From contig NZ_RBKU01000001.1 of the NCBI RefSeq assembly GCF_003633615.1, positions 496,001 to 560,000 on the forward strand: a stretch of DNA of 64,000 nt, written 5' to 3'. How positions within the stretch are numbered: position 1 is the first letter of the stretch; each line of letters starts with the position of its first letter. Both the position numbers and the translations under genes were made by a program. Positions 53,818 to 62,391 of this stretch are shown in pieces. Source of the DNA: Mucilaginibacter gracilis. GTDB taxonomy: Bacteria > Bacteroidota > Bacteroidia > Sphingobacteriales > Sphingobacteriaceae. Under the pieces are notes generated by a model. It worked only from the letters and a program-made list of their open reading frames with translations. It was not told the DNA's origin and made no database searches.

Positions 53818-54444
53818 ATGGAACGCGTATTGGATGTATACAAAAAACCTTATGATGAGGAATTTCCGGTTGTATGTATGGATGAGTCGCCAAAACAATT
53901 GATAGAAGAAGGGCAGCCCTCTCAAGCCATGAAGCCTGGCCAGGAGGCAAGAGTAGATTACGAGTACATAAGGCATGGGGTAGTCAATATATTTATGGCC
54001 AACGAGCCTTTGAGGGGCAAGCGCTTTGTAGAAATTACGGCGTTTAAAACCAAAAAGGACTGGGCTTTATTCGTAAAAAGAATAGCAGATGAATGGTACC
54101 CGACAGCGAAAAAAATAACTTTAGTAATGGACAATTTTAAAACCCATTCGGCCTCTGCATTTTACGAGACATTTGAACCAGCCGAAGCCAAAAGGCTATG
54201 GGATAGGTTTGAGTTTGTTTATACGCCCAAGCATGGAAGCTGGCTCAATATGGCCGAGATAGAATTGCATGTATTGAATGGGCAATGCCTAAACAGGCAT
54301 ATTTCAACAATGCTGAAGATCAATGAAGAGGTAGCGGCATGGCAACACAACAGAAATAATAAGAACAGCAAAATTAACTGGCAGTTCGAAAATAAAGATG
54401 CGCGAATAAAACTGAAAAGACTTTATCCGTCATTACACGATTAA
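53818..54444 (+). CDS. IS630 transposase, DDE domain (orfB), copy 2
   Basis: 208 aa, identical to copy 1, with DESPKQL, DNFKTHS and GSWLNMAE motifs. The -1 frame is open from 53746, so the fused product would be 145 codons of orfA plus 232 codons. Start at 53818 is only the first ATG. Confidence 0.9.
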   Translation: MERVLDVYKKPYDEEFPVVCMDESPKQLIEEGQPSQAMKPGQEARVDYEYIRHGVVNIFMANEPLRGKRFVEITAFKTKKDWALFVKRIADEWYPTAKKITLVMDNFKTHSASAFYETFEPAEAKRLWDRFEFVYTPKHGSWLNMAEIELHVLNGQCLNRHISTMLKINEEVAAWQHNRNNKNSKINWQFENKDARIKLKRLYPSLHD

Positions 54445-54452
54445 CATAACAC

Positions 54453-54491
54453 TAGAAGTTCTTGATCCTGAAGTTCACCAAACACGTCCAT
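54453..54491 (-). pseudogene. ECF sigma factor gene, 5' fragment (codons 1-13)
   Basis: From ATG 54491: MDVFGELQDQELL, ending at the TA where the composite transposon begins. Joined to ALFREGEYAAYQ at 50255 it gives a normal 193-aa ECF sigma factor; 'DQELLALFREG' is the classic start of Bacteroidota FecI-like sigma factors. Confidence 0.88.
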
Positions 54492-54931
54492 AACATAGCT
54501 AAACTACTAACGAATATAACTAAAAATTTACATTAAATTAAAGTTTGGTATTATGTAACTGGATATTCCGGAGCTATTGATCACCCCGTTCCGGAATAGC
54601 AAACAGTTGATTCCGTAACACTTTGATCATTTCAATTTGTTGATTACTAATTCAATTCTCCCAAAATGCCTACACAACCCGATACTCCAAAGCGCACGGA
54701 ATGGCATGGTCAAGCCTCCCGGATTATCCAGTTATGATAAATGAAACACCTCTTTATTGAATATAAGCGGAGATCTAAAGTTGCACCGACTAAGCGGTGC
54801 AACTATTTTGAGATCAAGTATCACAAACAACGGAACTTTATCTTTGCATCTTTAACTTGTGCACTTTATGAAACTGTATAATGACTTTTGAATCTTTGAT
54901 ATTTGAAAATATCTTACCTCTGCTATTTGGT
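54492..54931. other. Intergenic region upstream of the sigma gene
   Basis: 440 bp without a gene. It holds the sigma-locus promoter (close to 54500-54560, AT-rich, not assigned), a strong hairpin, and a plus-strand TATCTTTG box (54839-54846) with no gene after it. Confidence 0.45.
54779..54804. terminator. Hairpin terminator downstream of the efflux operon
   Basis: Perfect 10-bp stem AGTTGCACCG / CGGTGCAACT with a 6-nt loop; moderate T tracts both sides. Positioned 128 bp past the outer-membrane-factor stop. Confidence 0.65.
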
Positions 54932-56329
54932 TTATTTCCAACCGCCGCCAAGGCTTTGGTAAAGCGTTACTACCGAGGTTAACTGCTGCAATTTATCGCT
55001 GACACTGCTCAATTGAGCTGCGAGGTAACCTTGCTCTGACGTGAGTACATCCGTGTAAGTTACATAACCACCCTTTAATAATAAGCGGTTATAATCTACA
55101 GATCTTTTCCAGGCATCCAGTTGCAGGTTTCGTGTAGCCGTTTTGTTTTTTGAAGATTGATAACCGGACAGTGCATTTGAAACTTCCTGCCCCGCGTTTA
55201 AAACCGTTTGCTGAAAAGTATTTACATATTCATCATATTGTGCTTTTGCCACTTCTAATCGTTGCTTATTAAGCCCATGATTAAAAATGGGTTGCGTTAA
55301 ACCGCCTACAACACTGCCAAATACAGACCCTGTATTGAACAAGCTGCCGATAGTTGCCGATTGCCATCCACCTTGTGCCGTAATCGTAAGCGAAGGGTAG
55401 AAGTATGCTCTTGCCACATTGATCTGCTCGAAATAATAACGTACGTTATACTCAGCTTCCTGCACATCAGGCCGGTTGCTTAATAACTGCGCCGATACAC
55501 CGGTTGCTACCAAACTGTCCGCCTGCTGCACATCTAAGGAGTCGCGCTGTATAGCGCCGGCGTGTCTGCCTATTAAAACGCATATAGCGTTCTCGGTTTG
55601 CGTTATGTTGTTCTGCAAATCGGGTATGGTAACTTCTGCCGCGTAGCGGTTAGCTTCGCTTTGTGCTACGGAAGCTTCATTTACACGATTAGCCAGCTTC
55701 AGTGCCTTGTTGGTTTCCACATCAGTTTTATAGCTCTCAACAGTTTGACGGGTTATCGCCAGCTGCTTATCATAAGCCAGCAGGTTATAATAATCGGTAG
55801 CAATGTTGGCAATCATTTGTGTTTGTACCGATCGGCGATTGGCATAGCTTTGCAGCAGCAGGGCCAGGTTACCTTGCTTAGCGCTGCTTAACTTACCCCA
55901 AATATCAACTTCCCAACTGGCACTGCCCGATAGCTGGAACAAATTATTTGGTGTTATACCAAGTGAGCCACCCTGAGCATACGATGTCCGCTGTTTTGTA
56001 TATTGCGGCCCTGCGCTTAGCGTTGGATAAAACGCAGCCTTGCTTTGCGCCAGGTTTGCTTCTGCTTGTTTGATGCGGGTTATGGCAATTTTCAGGTCGT
56101 AATTATTACGGATTCCTTCTTCTATTAAAGCCTGTAAATGTTCATCCTTAAACATTTGTTTCCATGAAAGACTACCTATCCCGGTTGTATCGGAGGTGTT
56201 AACACCACGATACAGGCTATCGGTTTTTGCAGCCGGGCGTACGTAGGGCTGCCTTAGTTTGCATGATGGCAGTATGAGTGTAGCAGTTGCAGCTATCGCG
56301 GCAAGCTTGCTTAAATATTTTACGTTCAT
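54932..56329 (-). CDS. Outer-membrane efflux factor (NodT/OprM-type lipoprotein)
   Basis: 465 aa. Signal with lipobox LPSC (Cys23). Two OEP repeats: first with IRNNYDLKIAITRIKQAEANL and SGSASWEVDIWGKLSSAK, second with NRPDVQEAEYNVRYYFEQINVARAYFYP and LTQPIFNHGLNKQRLEVAKAQYDEY (given in parts). Forms the trimeric channel for the RND pump encoded just upstream. Last gene of the TetR-adaptor-pump operon. Confidence 0.93.
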   Translation of the reverse strand: MNVKYLSKLAAIAATATLILPSCKLRQPYVRPAAKTDSLYRGVNTSDTTGIGSLSWKQMFKDEHLQALIEEGIRNNYDLKIAITRIKQAEANLAQSKAAFYPTLSAGPQYTKQRTSYAQGGSLGITPNNLFQLSGSASWEVDIWGKLSSAKQGNLALLLQSYANRRSVQTQMIANIATDYYNLLAYDKQLAITRQTVESYKTDVETNKALKLANRVNEASVAQSEANRYAAEVTIPDLQNNITQTENAICVLIGRHAGAIQRDSLDVQQADSLVATGVSAQLLSNRPDVQEAEYNVRYYFEQINVARAYFYPSLTITAQGGWQSATIGSLFNTGSVFGSVVGGLTQPIFNHGLNKQRLEVAKAQYDEYVNTFQQTVLNAGQEVSNALSGYQSSKNKTATRNLQLDAWKRSVDYNRLLLKGGYVTYTDVLTSEQGYLAAQLSSVSDKLQQLTSVVTLYQSLGGGWK

Positions 56330-56363
56330 AAACTTTTTTGCTTATCGTTTATCAATACATTTT

Positions 56364-59300
56364 TTAGTGGGCAGATGCTGTTTCACTATTTGACTCTTTG
56401 GGATGACCACTTCCGCTAAATTTTTCCTGTAATGTTTGGAACAGGATATACAATATTGGAATAACAAATACGCCGAAAACAGTGCCAACCAGCATGCCGC
56501 CTACGGCGCCAGTACCAATCGATCTGTTACCTGCTGCCCCAACTCCCGAAGAGAACATGAGCGGCATCAGGCCGAAGATGAAAGCCAGCGAGGTCATTAA
56601 TATGGGGCGCAAACGGGCAGTGGCCGCTTCAACAGCCGCTTGTACAATGGGCATTCCCTTTTTGCGCCGTGCTACTGCATACTGTATAATCAGGATCGCA
56701 TTTTTAGCCAATAAGCCGATGAGCATGACCACTGATATTTGCATATAAATATTGTTATCGAGCCCCATTAACTTGGCAAACAAGTAAACGCCGGCCAAAC
56801 CCACAGGTAGCGAGCAGAGTACCGCAAGCGGTATGATATAACTTTCGTACAGCGCGCTCAGTAAAAAGAAAACGAATACGATACACAGCACATAAATGAA
56901 TATCGTTTTACTGCCCGAACTAACTTCTTCCCGTGATAAACCGGAATAATCAAAGGTGTAACCGGCAGGTAAAGTTTTTGCAGCAACCTCCTGTACAGCC
57001 TTCAATGCATCGCCGCTGCTGAAACCGGGCTTGGGCGAGCCTATCACCGATATGTTGTTGAATAAATTGAATCGTGATAAACTTTGCGGCCCGTTTATTG
57101 GCTTAAGGGTAACAAACTCTGATACTGGCGCCATAGTTCCCGCAGAATTTTTAACATAAATATTATCCAGGCTCAGCGCATTCTTACGGTATTGGTAATC
57201 AGCCTGCACCATCACACGGTATTGCTTACCAAACTGGTTAAAGGTGGATGCATATACGCCGCCATAGTAACCCTGCATCGTACTGGTGATATCGCTGATT
57301 AATACGCCCGCCTGTTTGGCCCTGGGCACATTAACGGACATGAGGAATTGTGGATAATTGGGATTAAATCCGGTGGCACCATATAAAATCTCCGGACGTT
57401 GGTTCAGCGCTCCTAAGAAACCGCCGGCAACTTTATAAAAATCGGCTATACTGCCGCCTGTTTTATCTTGTAATTCAATGGTAAAACCGCTTGAATTACC
57501 AAATCCTGGTACGGTTGGCGGGGCAAAAAACAATATCTTGGCGCCTTTAATAGCGGCAGTCATACCAAAAAGCTGCCCTATAACATCGTCAGCTTTTACA
57601 CCTTTCCTTTCATCCCATGTCTTTAGTTTAATGATACCAAGTGCAAAGTTGCTGCCTGCACCGTTAATGATACTTTGCCCGGTAACCATTCCCCTGTTTT
57701 CTATGCTGGGTATGCTTGCGGCAAGCTTATCAACCATCTCTGTTACTGCTATTGTTTTTTCGAGCGAAGTACCTGGTGGAAGGCTAATATCGGCAAATAT
57801 GGTACCCTGATCCTCGTTAGGAACAAATCCTCCGGGTGTGGTTTTCATGCAAAATACCAGCAAGGCGGTAAAACCAAGTACCATAACAGGTACAATCCAG
57901 CGTTTGCGGTTTAAAATTCCTATGGAATTTTGGTACTTATTTTTTAGGGTATCAAACGCGGTGTTAAAGCTGGTGTAAAACCGTTTTAAAAGACTTTTTT
58001 GGGTTGTTTCATGCTCATCATGTGGTTTCAGGAACAATGCGCACAGCGCAGGGCTGAGTGTTAAAGCATTAATGGCAGATATCACAATTGCTGATGCCAG
58101 TGTTAACCCAAACTGTTTGAAAAACACACCGGAGCTGCCGCTGATAAACGAAACCGGGATAAATACCGCAGCCATAACCAGGGTAATCGCTACAATAGTT
58201 CCACCTAACTCGCTCATAGAATCAATGGCTGCGTCATGTGCCGATTTGTATCCTTCATCAAGTTTGGCATGGACGGCCTCAACAACCACAATCGCATCAT
58301 CTACCACAATACCTATAGCCAGCACCAAAGCAAACAGGGTAAGCAGATTTATAGAAAAACCGAATAAGCTAAGGCAGGCAAATGTACCAACGATAGAAAC
58401 CAGTACAGAAATGCCCGGGATAAGTGTTGACCTGAAATCCTGAAGGAATATAAATACAACAATAAATACCAGTATGTAAGCCTCAACCAGGGTTTCTACA
58501 ACCTTGTCGATGGAAGCACTTAAGAAATCATTAGCATTATACAGCGAAACATAACTTACGCCTTTTGGAAAAGATGGTGCATCCTTATCAAGTGTGGCTA
58601 TGGCCTGCTTAATAATGGTTTGGGCATTTGATCCCGATACCTGGCTGACTGCAATAACCACGGAAGGTTCATTGTCCGTACTTAAGGTTGATGAGTAATT
58701 TAACGAACCCAGTTCAATGCGGGCAATATCACGCAGGCGTAATACCGAACCGTCGGCATTGGAGCGCATCACCATATTACCGAATTGAGTAGTATCAAGC
58801 AGTTTCCCGGTGTACTGAATACTGTATTGAAAAACCTGGTTACTATTTTCGCCAAACTTTCCTGGTGCTGCATCAATGTTCTGTTCGGCAAGTGCGTTGT
58901 TAACATCGGTTGGTGTTAGCCCATAGCTGGACATTACCTCGGGTTTAAGCCATATGCGCATGGCATAATCTTTACTGCCAAAAGCAGATGCGCTGCCAAC
59001 GCCGTCAATCCTTTTAATTTCGGGGATAATGTTGATGTTGGCATAGTTGTTCAAAAAGGTTTGATCGTATGCCGGGTTACTACTTTTTAGCGCGAAAAAC
59101 AGCAGGTTACTGCTTTGTTGTTTCTGTACGGTTACACCGGCCTTAGTTACTTCGGCCGGCAACACGCTGCTGGCAATAGATACTCTGTTTTGAACATTTA
59201 CGGCGTTAATATCGGGGTTGGTGCCTAATTTAAAATAGATGGTAATGGTGGCGCTGCCATCATTAGTTGCAGTTGAGGTCATGTAAGTCATTCCTTCAAC

Positions 59301-59513
59301 ACCATTAATCTGTTCTTCCAGCGGTACAATTACGTTACGTTGAATAACGCTGGCCCCTGCACCTGTATAAGTTGCAGTTACCTGTACGGTAGGAGGCGCT
59401 ATCTCGGGGTATTGTGATACCGGCAGACCGAGGTAGGCCAATACGCCAAGTATCACGAGCATGACTGATATTACAGTTGATAATACCGGTCTTTCGATGA
59501 ATATTTTAAGCAT
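56364..59513 (-). CDS. HAE1-family RND multidrug efflux permease (AcrB-like)
   Basis: 1049 aa, the AcrB length. N-terminal FIERPVLSTVISVMLVILG, two porter/docking regions, proton-relay Asp pair in GIVVDDAIVVVEAVH, FIPVSFISGSSGVFFKQFG and the C-terminal helices with MTSLAFIFGLMPLM and GMLVGTVFGVFVIPILY. Takes hydrophobic or amphiphilic drugs from the periplasm and outer leaflet. Complete with adaptor and channel in the same operon. Confidence 0.95.
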   Translation of the reverse strand: MLKIFIERPVLSTVISVMLVILGVLAYLGLPVSQYPEIAPPTVQVTATYTGAGASVIQRNVIVPLEEQINGVEGMTYMTSTATNDGSATITIYFKLGTNPDINAVNVQNRVSIASSVLPAEVTKAGVTVQKQQSSNLLFFALKSSNPAYDQTFLNNYANINIIPEIKRIDGVGSASAFGSKDYAMRIWLKPEVMSSYGLTPTDVNNALAEQNIDAAPGKFGENSNQVFQYSIQYTGKLLDTTQFGNMVMRSNADGSVLRLRDIARIELGSLNYSSTLSTDNEPSVVIAVSQVSGSNAQTIIKQAIATLDKDAPSFPKGVSYVSLYNANDFLSASIDKVVETLVEAYILVFIVVFIFLQDFRSTLIPGISVLVSIVGTFACLSLFGFSINLLTLFALVLAIGIVVDDAIVVVEAVHAKLDEGYKSAHDAAIDSMSELGGTIVAITLVMAAVFIPVSFISGSSGVFFKQFGLTLASAIVISAINALTLSPALCALFLKPHDEHETTQKSLLKRFYTSFNTAFDTLKNKYQNSIGILNRKRWIVPVMVLGFTALLVFCMKTTPGGFVPNEDQGTIFADISLPPGTSLEKTIAVTEMVDKLAASIPSIENRGMVTGQSIINGAGSNFALGIIKLKTWDERKGVKADDVIGQLFGMTAAIKGAKILFFAPPTVPGFGNSSGFTIELQDKTGGSIADFYKVAGGFLGALNQRPEILYGATGFNPNYPQFLMSVNVPRAKQAGVLISDITSTMQGYYGGVYASTFNQFGKQYRVMVQADYQYRKNALSLDNIYVKNSAGTMAPVSEFVTLKPINGPQSLSRFNLFNNISVIGSPKPGFSSGDALKAVQEVAAKTLPAGYTFDYSGLSREEVSSGSKTIFIYVLCIVFVFFLLSALYESYIIPLAVLCSLPVGLAGVYLFAKLMGLDNNIYMQISVVMLIGLLAKNAILIIQYAVARRKKGMPIVQAAVEAATARLRPILMTSLAFIFGLMPLMFSSGVGAAGNRSIGTGAVGGMLVGTVFGVFVIPILYILFQTLQEKFSGSGHPKESNSETASAH

Positions 59514-59552
59514 GATAATGTTCTTTGATTTTCAGATGGGCTGCTTACTTGA

Positions 59553-60779
59553 TTATTTGTGTTTTAAGCTGTTTGTAGTCGGGGTTTTGGCATCGGCATA
59601 CAAACTATCGGTGTTGGCCGGTATGGGTTTTATGGCTACGCCTGGTTTTAGGTTACCTACACCTTCTATCACTATTTTATCGCCACTTTTTAAACCGCTT
59701 TGAACCACATATAAATTACCGATTGGGTTCTCGGATAACTGTACACCTGTATTTACGGTACTATCCTTATCACTCAAGGTGTAAACAAATTTTTTGCCCT
59801 GCATATCATAAGTTGCATTTTGAGGTATAAGTGTAGCGCTATTTATATTAACCGGTATTTTTATGGTAGCACTGTTACCACTGCGGATCAAACCAAGGGT
59901 GTTAGGAAAGTCTGCCCGGAAACTTACCGAACCGGTTTCGGTGCTAACCAAACCGCTGGCAGTGACCAATCTTCCTTTTAGCGGATATTCCGTACCATCG
60001 GGTAGTACCAGCGAAACATCTGCAGTAGTGGCCAGTTTGTCCTTCAGTGTTTTGCCTTTGGTAACCCTTAAAAACTCAAGCAGCTGTTTTTCATTTAGCG
60101 AGAAATACACATAAATGTTATGTGTATTATAGACAGTGGTTAGCGGATTGGTTGAAGTGCTGGTAATCAGGGTTCCAACTTTATAAGGTATTTTACTGAT
60201 CACACCATCTGCAGGGCTGGTTAAATAAGTATAACCCAGGTTTACTTTTGCATTTAACAGGTCGGCTTTTGCCGATGCCAGTGATGCGCGTTTAGACTGT
60301 AAGGTATACTCGTCTGACTTTAATTCATATTCGCTGATTATATTTTGTTTAACCAGTGGTCTGACCTTTTCAACGTTCATTTCAGCCGTCAGCACATCTG
60401 CTTCTCCTATTTTAACGGATGCCTCGGCGGTTCGTAAAGCAGCGTCGTATTGGGGGTTTCTTAGTTTGAACAGTGGCTGCCCCTTATGTACCACGGCACC
60501 CTCATCAACAAATATCTGTTCTATAAAACCGTCAACTTTTGGGCGAATCTCTATATCCTGTTCTCCTTGTATCGTTGCCGGATAGGTATAATACATGGTA
60601 GCTGGCCCTGAATAAACCGTAGCTGTTTTATATGGCATGGGGCCGGCAGGCCCTTGCTGGCCTCCGGCAGGCGGCCCGCTATGACAAGCTGCCAGTAATA
60701 CAAGTAAAGATGGCAATAGCGTGAATGTCATCTTATGATTGATCGAAGGGGTCCATTTCATAAAGTGGTTATTTTTCAT
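59553..60779 (-). CDS. RND efflux periplasmic adaptor (AcrA-like)
   Basis: 408 aa lipoprotein (lipobox LAAC at about 29-32). Standard MFP order: barrel-sandwich half EIRPKVDGFIEQIFVDEGAVVHKGQPLF, alpha-hairpin (about 100-165), second half YLTSPADGVISKIPYKVGTLI, beta-barrel with YFSLNEKQLLEF and membrane-proximal domain. Ends with a Pro/Thr/Lys tail. Preceded by the TetR regulator with an operator-like TGTTTAACA between them. Confidence 0.93.
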   Translation of the reverse strand: MKNNHFMKWTPSINHKMTFTLLPSLLVLLAACHSGPPAGGQQGPAGPMPYKTATVYSGPATMYYTYPATIQGEQDIEIRPKVDGFIEQIFVDEGAVVHKGQPLFKLRNPQYDAALRTAEASVKIGEADVLTAEMNVEKVRPLVKQNIISEYELKSDEYTLQSKRASLASAKADLLNAKVNLGYTYLTSPADGVISKIPYKVGTLITSTSTNPLTTVYNTHNIYVYFSLNEKQLLEFLRVTKGKTLKDKLATTADVSLVLPDGTEYPLKGRLVTASGLVSTETGSVSFRADFPNTLGLIRSGNSATIKIPVNINSATLIPQNATYDMQGKKFVYTLSDKDSTVNTGVQLSENPIGNLYVVQSGLKSGDKIVIEGVGNLKPGVAIKPIPANTDSLYADAKTPTTNSLKHK

Positions 60780-60821
60780 TGTTTTATGTGCTATGAATAT
60801 TACAATTTAGTTTTATTATTT

Positions 60822-60830
60822 TGTTTAACA
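60822..60830. promoter_or_regulatory. Candidate TetR half-site (TGTTTAACA)
   Basis: Same 9-mer (complement TGTTAAACA) as the pair upstream of the TetR gene; 43 bp before the adaptor start. A second control point inside the operon is plausible. Confidence 0.4.
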
Positions 60831-60866
60831 TTTTTGTTTGTTCGCTTTTAAAAAAAATGCCTTTTT

Positions 60867-61469
60867 TCAGACATCCAAAAAAAACAATTGCAAAATTATT
60901 TTTTTTCGTTCGGTTAACATTTTACTGTAAGTTTCATCGTCAACATTTATAGCGCCCTGAACGATAGATCTCCCCAAAAAAGGGAAAGAACATAAAGAGA
61001 TCATGGTCATAACAAAGTGATTGGCGGTAATTGGTTTCATAAGACCTTTTGCCACTTCTTTTTGAATCTCGTTGTCCAGTTCCTTATGCATATCATCTTT
61101 ATTGATTTCAGTCATCGCAAGCTTCAAAGTGTTGTTTGAATTCCGCTCAGTGATCACAAATAATTCCAGGTAAGGGTGTTGTAGCGACTTTTCAAAAAAG
61201 AAATCAATAAATTCTCCGGTTTTTTCTCTTATGGGTAAATTCTGAACGGCTATTAAATGCATTTTGCTCCTCATCTCAGTAATAGCTTCGGTAAAAACCT
61301 TATCAAAAAGCAATTTACGACTGCGGTAATAATAATGTATAGAGGCGCGGTTTATGCCGGCAGCATCGGCAATATCCTGGGTGGTTGCATGTATGTTGCC
61401 ATCTACAAAAAATACTTTTTTTGCCGTATCCTTAATTAGTTGTTCTGTATCTGTAGCTAAAGTTTCCAT
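60867..61469 (-). CDS. TetR/AcrR-family transcriptional regulator
   Basis: 200 aa. N-terminal helix-turn-helix at about 22-60 (TTQDIADAAGINRASIHYYY, then RSRKLLFDKVF). The C-terminal ligand domain is helical and of normal length. Divergence is absent: it is the first gene of the adaptor-pump-channel operon and probably represses it. Repeats resembling an operator lie 64-84 bp upstream of its start and between it and the adaptor gene. Confidence 0.92.
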   Translation of the reverse strand: METLATDTEQLIKDTAKKVFFVDGNIHATTQDIADAAGINRASIHYYYRSRKLLFDKVFTEAITEMRSKMHLIAVQNLPIREKTGEFIDFFFEKSLQHPYLELFVITERNSNNTLKLAMTEINKDDMHKELDNEIQKEVAKGLMKPITANHFVMTMISLCSFPFLGRSIVQGAINVDDETYSKMLTERKKIILQLFFLDV

Positions 61470-61532
61470 TTTTCAATCTCTTAAACGCGCTTTTTGTTAT
61501 AGTTAAATACCTAACAATTACAATACAAATAT

Positions 61533-61553
61533 GTTAAACAATTTTGTTAAACA
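61533..61553. promoter_or_regulatory. Candidate TetR operator (GTTAAACA direct repeat)
   Basis: GTTAAACA-ATTTT-GTTAAACA, 13-bp period; with flanks each copy is nearly self-complementary (TGTTTAACA/TGTTAAACA). The same word recurs at 60822. On the minus strand a TATTTG follows directly, close to the expected -7 position. It overlaps the last codons of the small ORF at 61534. Confidence 0.52.
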
Positions 61554-61770
61554 CGAAATGTTTTGTCTTGATTTTGTAATATTTAATACGACGAAAGCCG
61601 TCGATTCCTGACGAAAATCGAAATTGGTTGTTGATATACAGGTTTTCAATTTTCAATTCCAGCTCCGCTATCAGGTTTTCGGGCAGATTGATATATTCTA
61701 TTTCGAATAAATCAATCGATTTTAAGTCTGTTTTCATGTTCAGGTAATTAGGTTTAATGCTATAATTCAT
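61534..61770 (-). CDS. Small hypothetical protein coupled to the TMEM175 gene
   Basis: 78 aa; ATG at 61770 overlaps the TGA of the channel gene (ATGA), so it would be translated by re-initiation. Internal Met 12 (MKTDLKSIDLFEIEYINLP) is an alternative start. Amphipathic helix LIAELELKIENLYI in the middle, basic end IKYYKIKTKHF. No membrane segment and no family recognised. Its stop lies inside the candidate TetR operator. Confidence 0.45.
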   Translation of the reverse strand: MNYSIKPNYLNMKTDLKSIDLFEIEYINLPENLIAELELKIENLYINNQFRFSSGIDGFRRIKYYKIKTKHFVFNKIV

Positions 61771-62381
61771 AGTAACCTTATCCGCGGAAAGATGAAGTAT
61801 AAAGTGATTGTTGTATAAATCAATATAGCTAACCAGCTATTCACCCAACTTAAGGCCGCACCAGCTAAATAAGCAGACGGCCCTAAAAAGCTGTGTAGAC
61901 GGGCGCTCTTTCTTAAAATGTCGATGTCAAATTCCACTTTTAGTAATTGGGTATGCTTTGTGAGATAATTACCCATACCCGAAAAAAATAAAGTAGGCAT
62001 CGCCATGCACAATCCGTAAAAGCATGTAGCTGAATTATTTCCTACATACTCGCCCATTAAATTAGTAGGGAATGGCAATAGTGAAATGAACATCAATAGC
62101 AGGTTATTTAACCAAAAAATAGTTGGATCAATCCTTTTCAGAATTTGTATGAAACGGTGATGATTCATCCAGATCACACACACCACTAAAAAACTATTGA
62201 TCCAGGCAATTAATTTAGGCAAAGTTGACAGGATGGCCATCCATACATTTGCATTCGTTGGATGATTTATATGGGGAAAATGCAGGTCGAACACCAACAA
62301 AGTTGCTACAACAGTAAAAACTCCGTCACTGAATGTTTCGACCCGGCCGATGTTTAGATCTTCAAAACTAGGCGCTTTCAT
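61767..62381 (-). CDS. TMEM175-family (DUF1211) potassium-channel-like protein
   Basis: 204 aa with six hydrophobic helices. The N-terminal signature RVETFSDGVFTVVATLLVF (Arg13, Phe17-Ser-Asp) is the TMEM175 pore-lining motif; bacterial members have one such six-helix unit and form tetrameric K+-permeable channels. Ends PRIRLL. Upstream is a double palindrome (62392-62426). Downstream ORF overlaps by 4 bp. Ion selectivity is from family knowledge. Confidence 0.88.
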   Translation of the reverse strand: MKAPSFEDLNIGRVETFSDGVFTVVATLLVFDLHFPHINHPTNANVWMAILSTLPKLIAWINSFLVVCVIWMNHHRFIQILKRIDPTIFWLNNLLLMFISLLPFPTNLMGEYVGNNSATCFYGLCMAMPTLFFSGMGNYLTKHTQLLKVEFDIDILRKSARLHSFLGPSAYLAGAALSWVNSWLAILIYTTITLYFIFPRIRLL

Positions 62382-62391
62382 AGTTGATGCA

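Larger units (their letters stand above)
53254..54452 (+). mobile_element. IS630-family element, copy 2
   Basis: 1199 bp, inverted relative to copy 1, encoding identical proteins; the stretches I compared base by base are identical. Transposase genes of both copies point outward from the cargo. Confidence 0.9.
50256..54454. mobile_element. Composite IS630 transposon inserted at a TA in the sigma gene
   Basis: Two IS630-family copies in inverted orientation (50258-51456 minus, 53254-54452 plus, both 1199 bp) flank a 1.8-kb cargo. The outer ends are each bordered by TA (50256-50257, 54453-54454), the IS630 target duplication. Removing everything between the outer TAs rejoins the sigma-factor frame exactly (…QELL/ALFREG…). 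The inner TAs are at 51457-51458 and 53252-53253. The unit therefore moved as one transposon rather than by two separate insertions. Confidence 0.88.

Noticed and set aside
50256-54454. Inversion of the cargo between the two IS630 copies as the explanation of the split sigma gene
   Set aside because: Testing the swapped flank gave a stop codon (TAG) just upstream and no start for sigma; the outer-flank join gave a perfect start instead.
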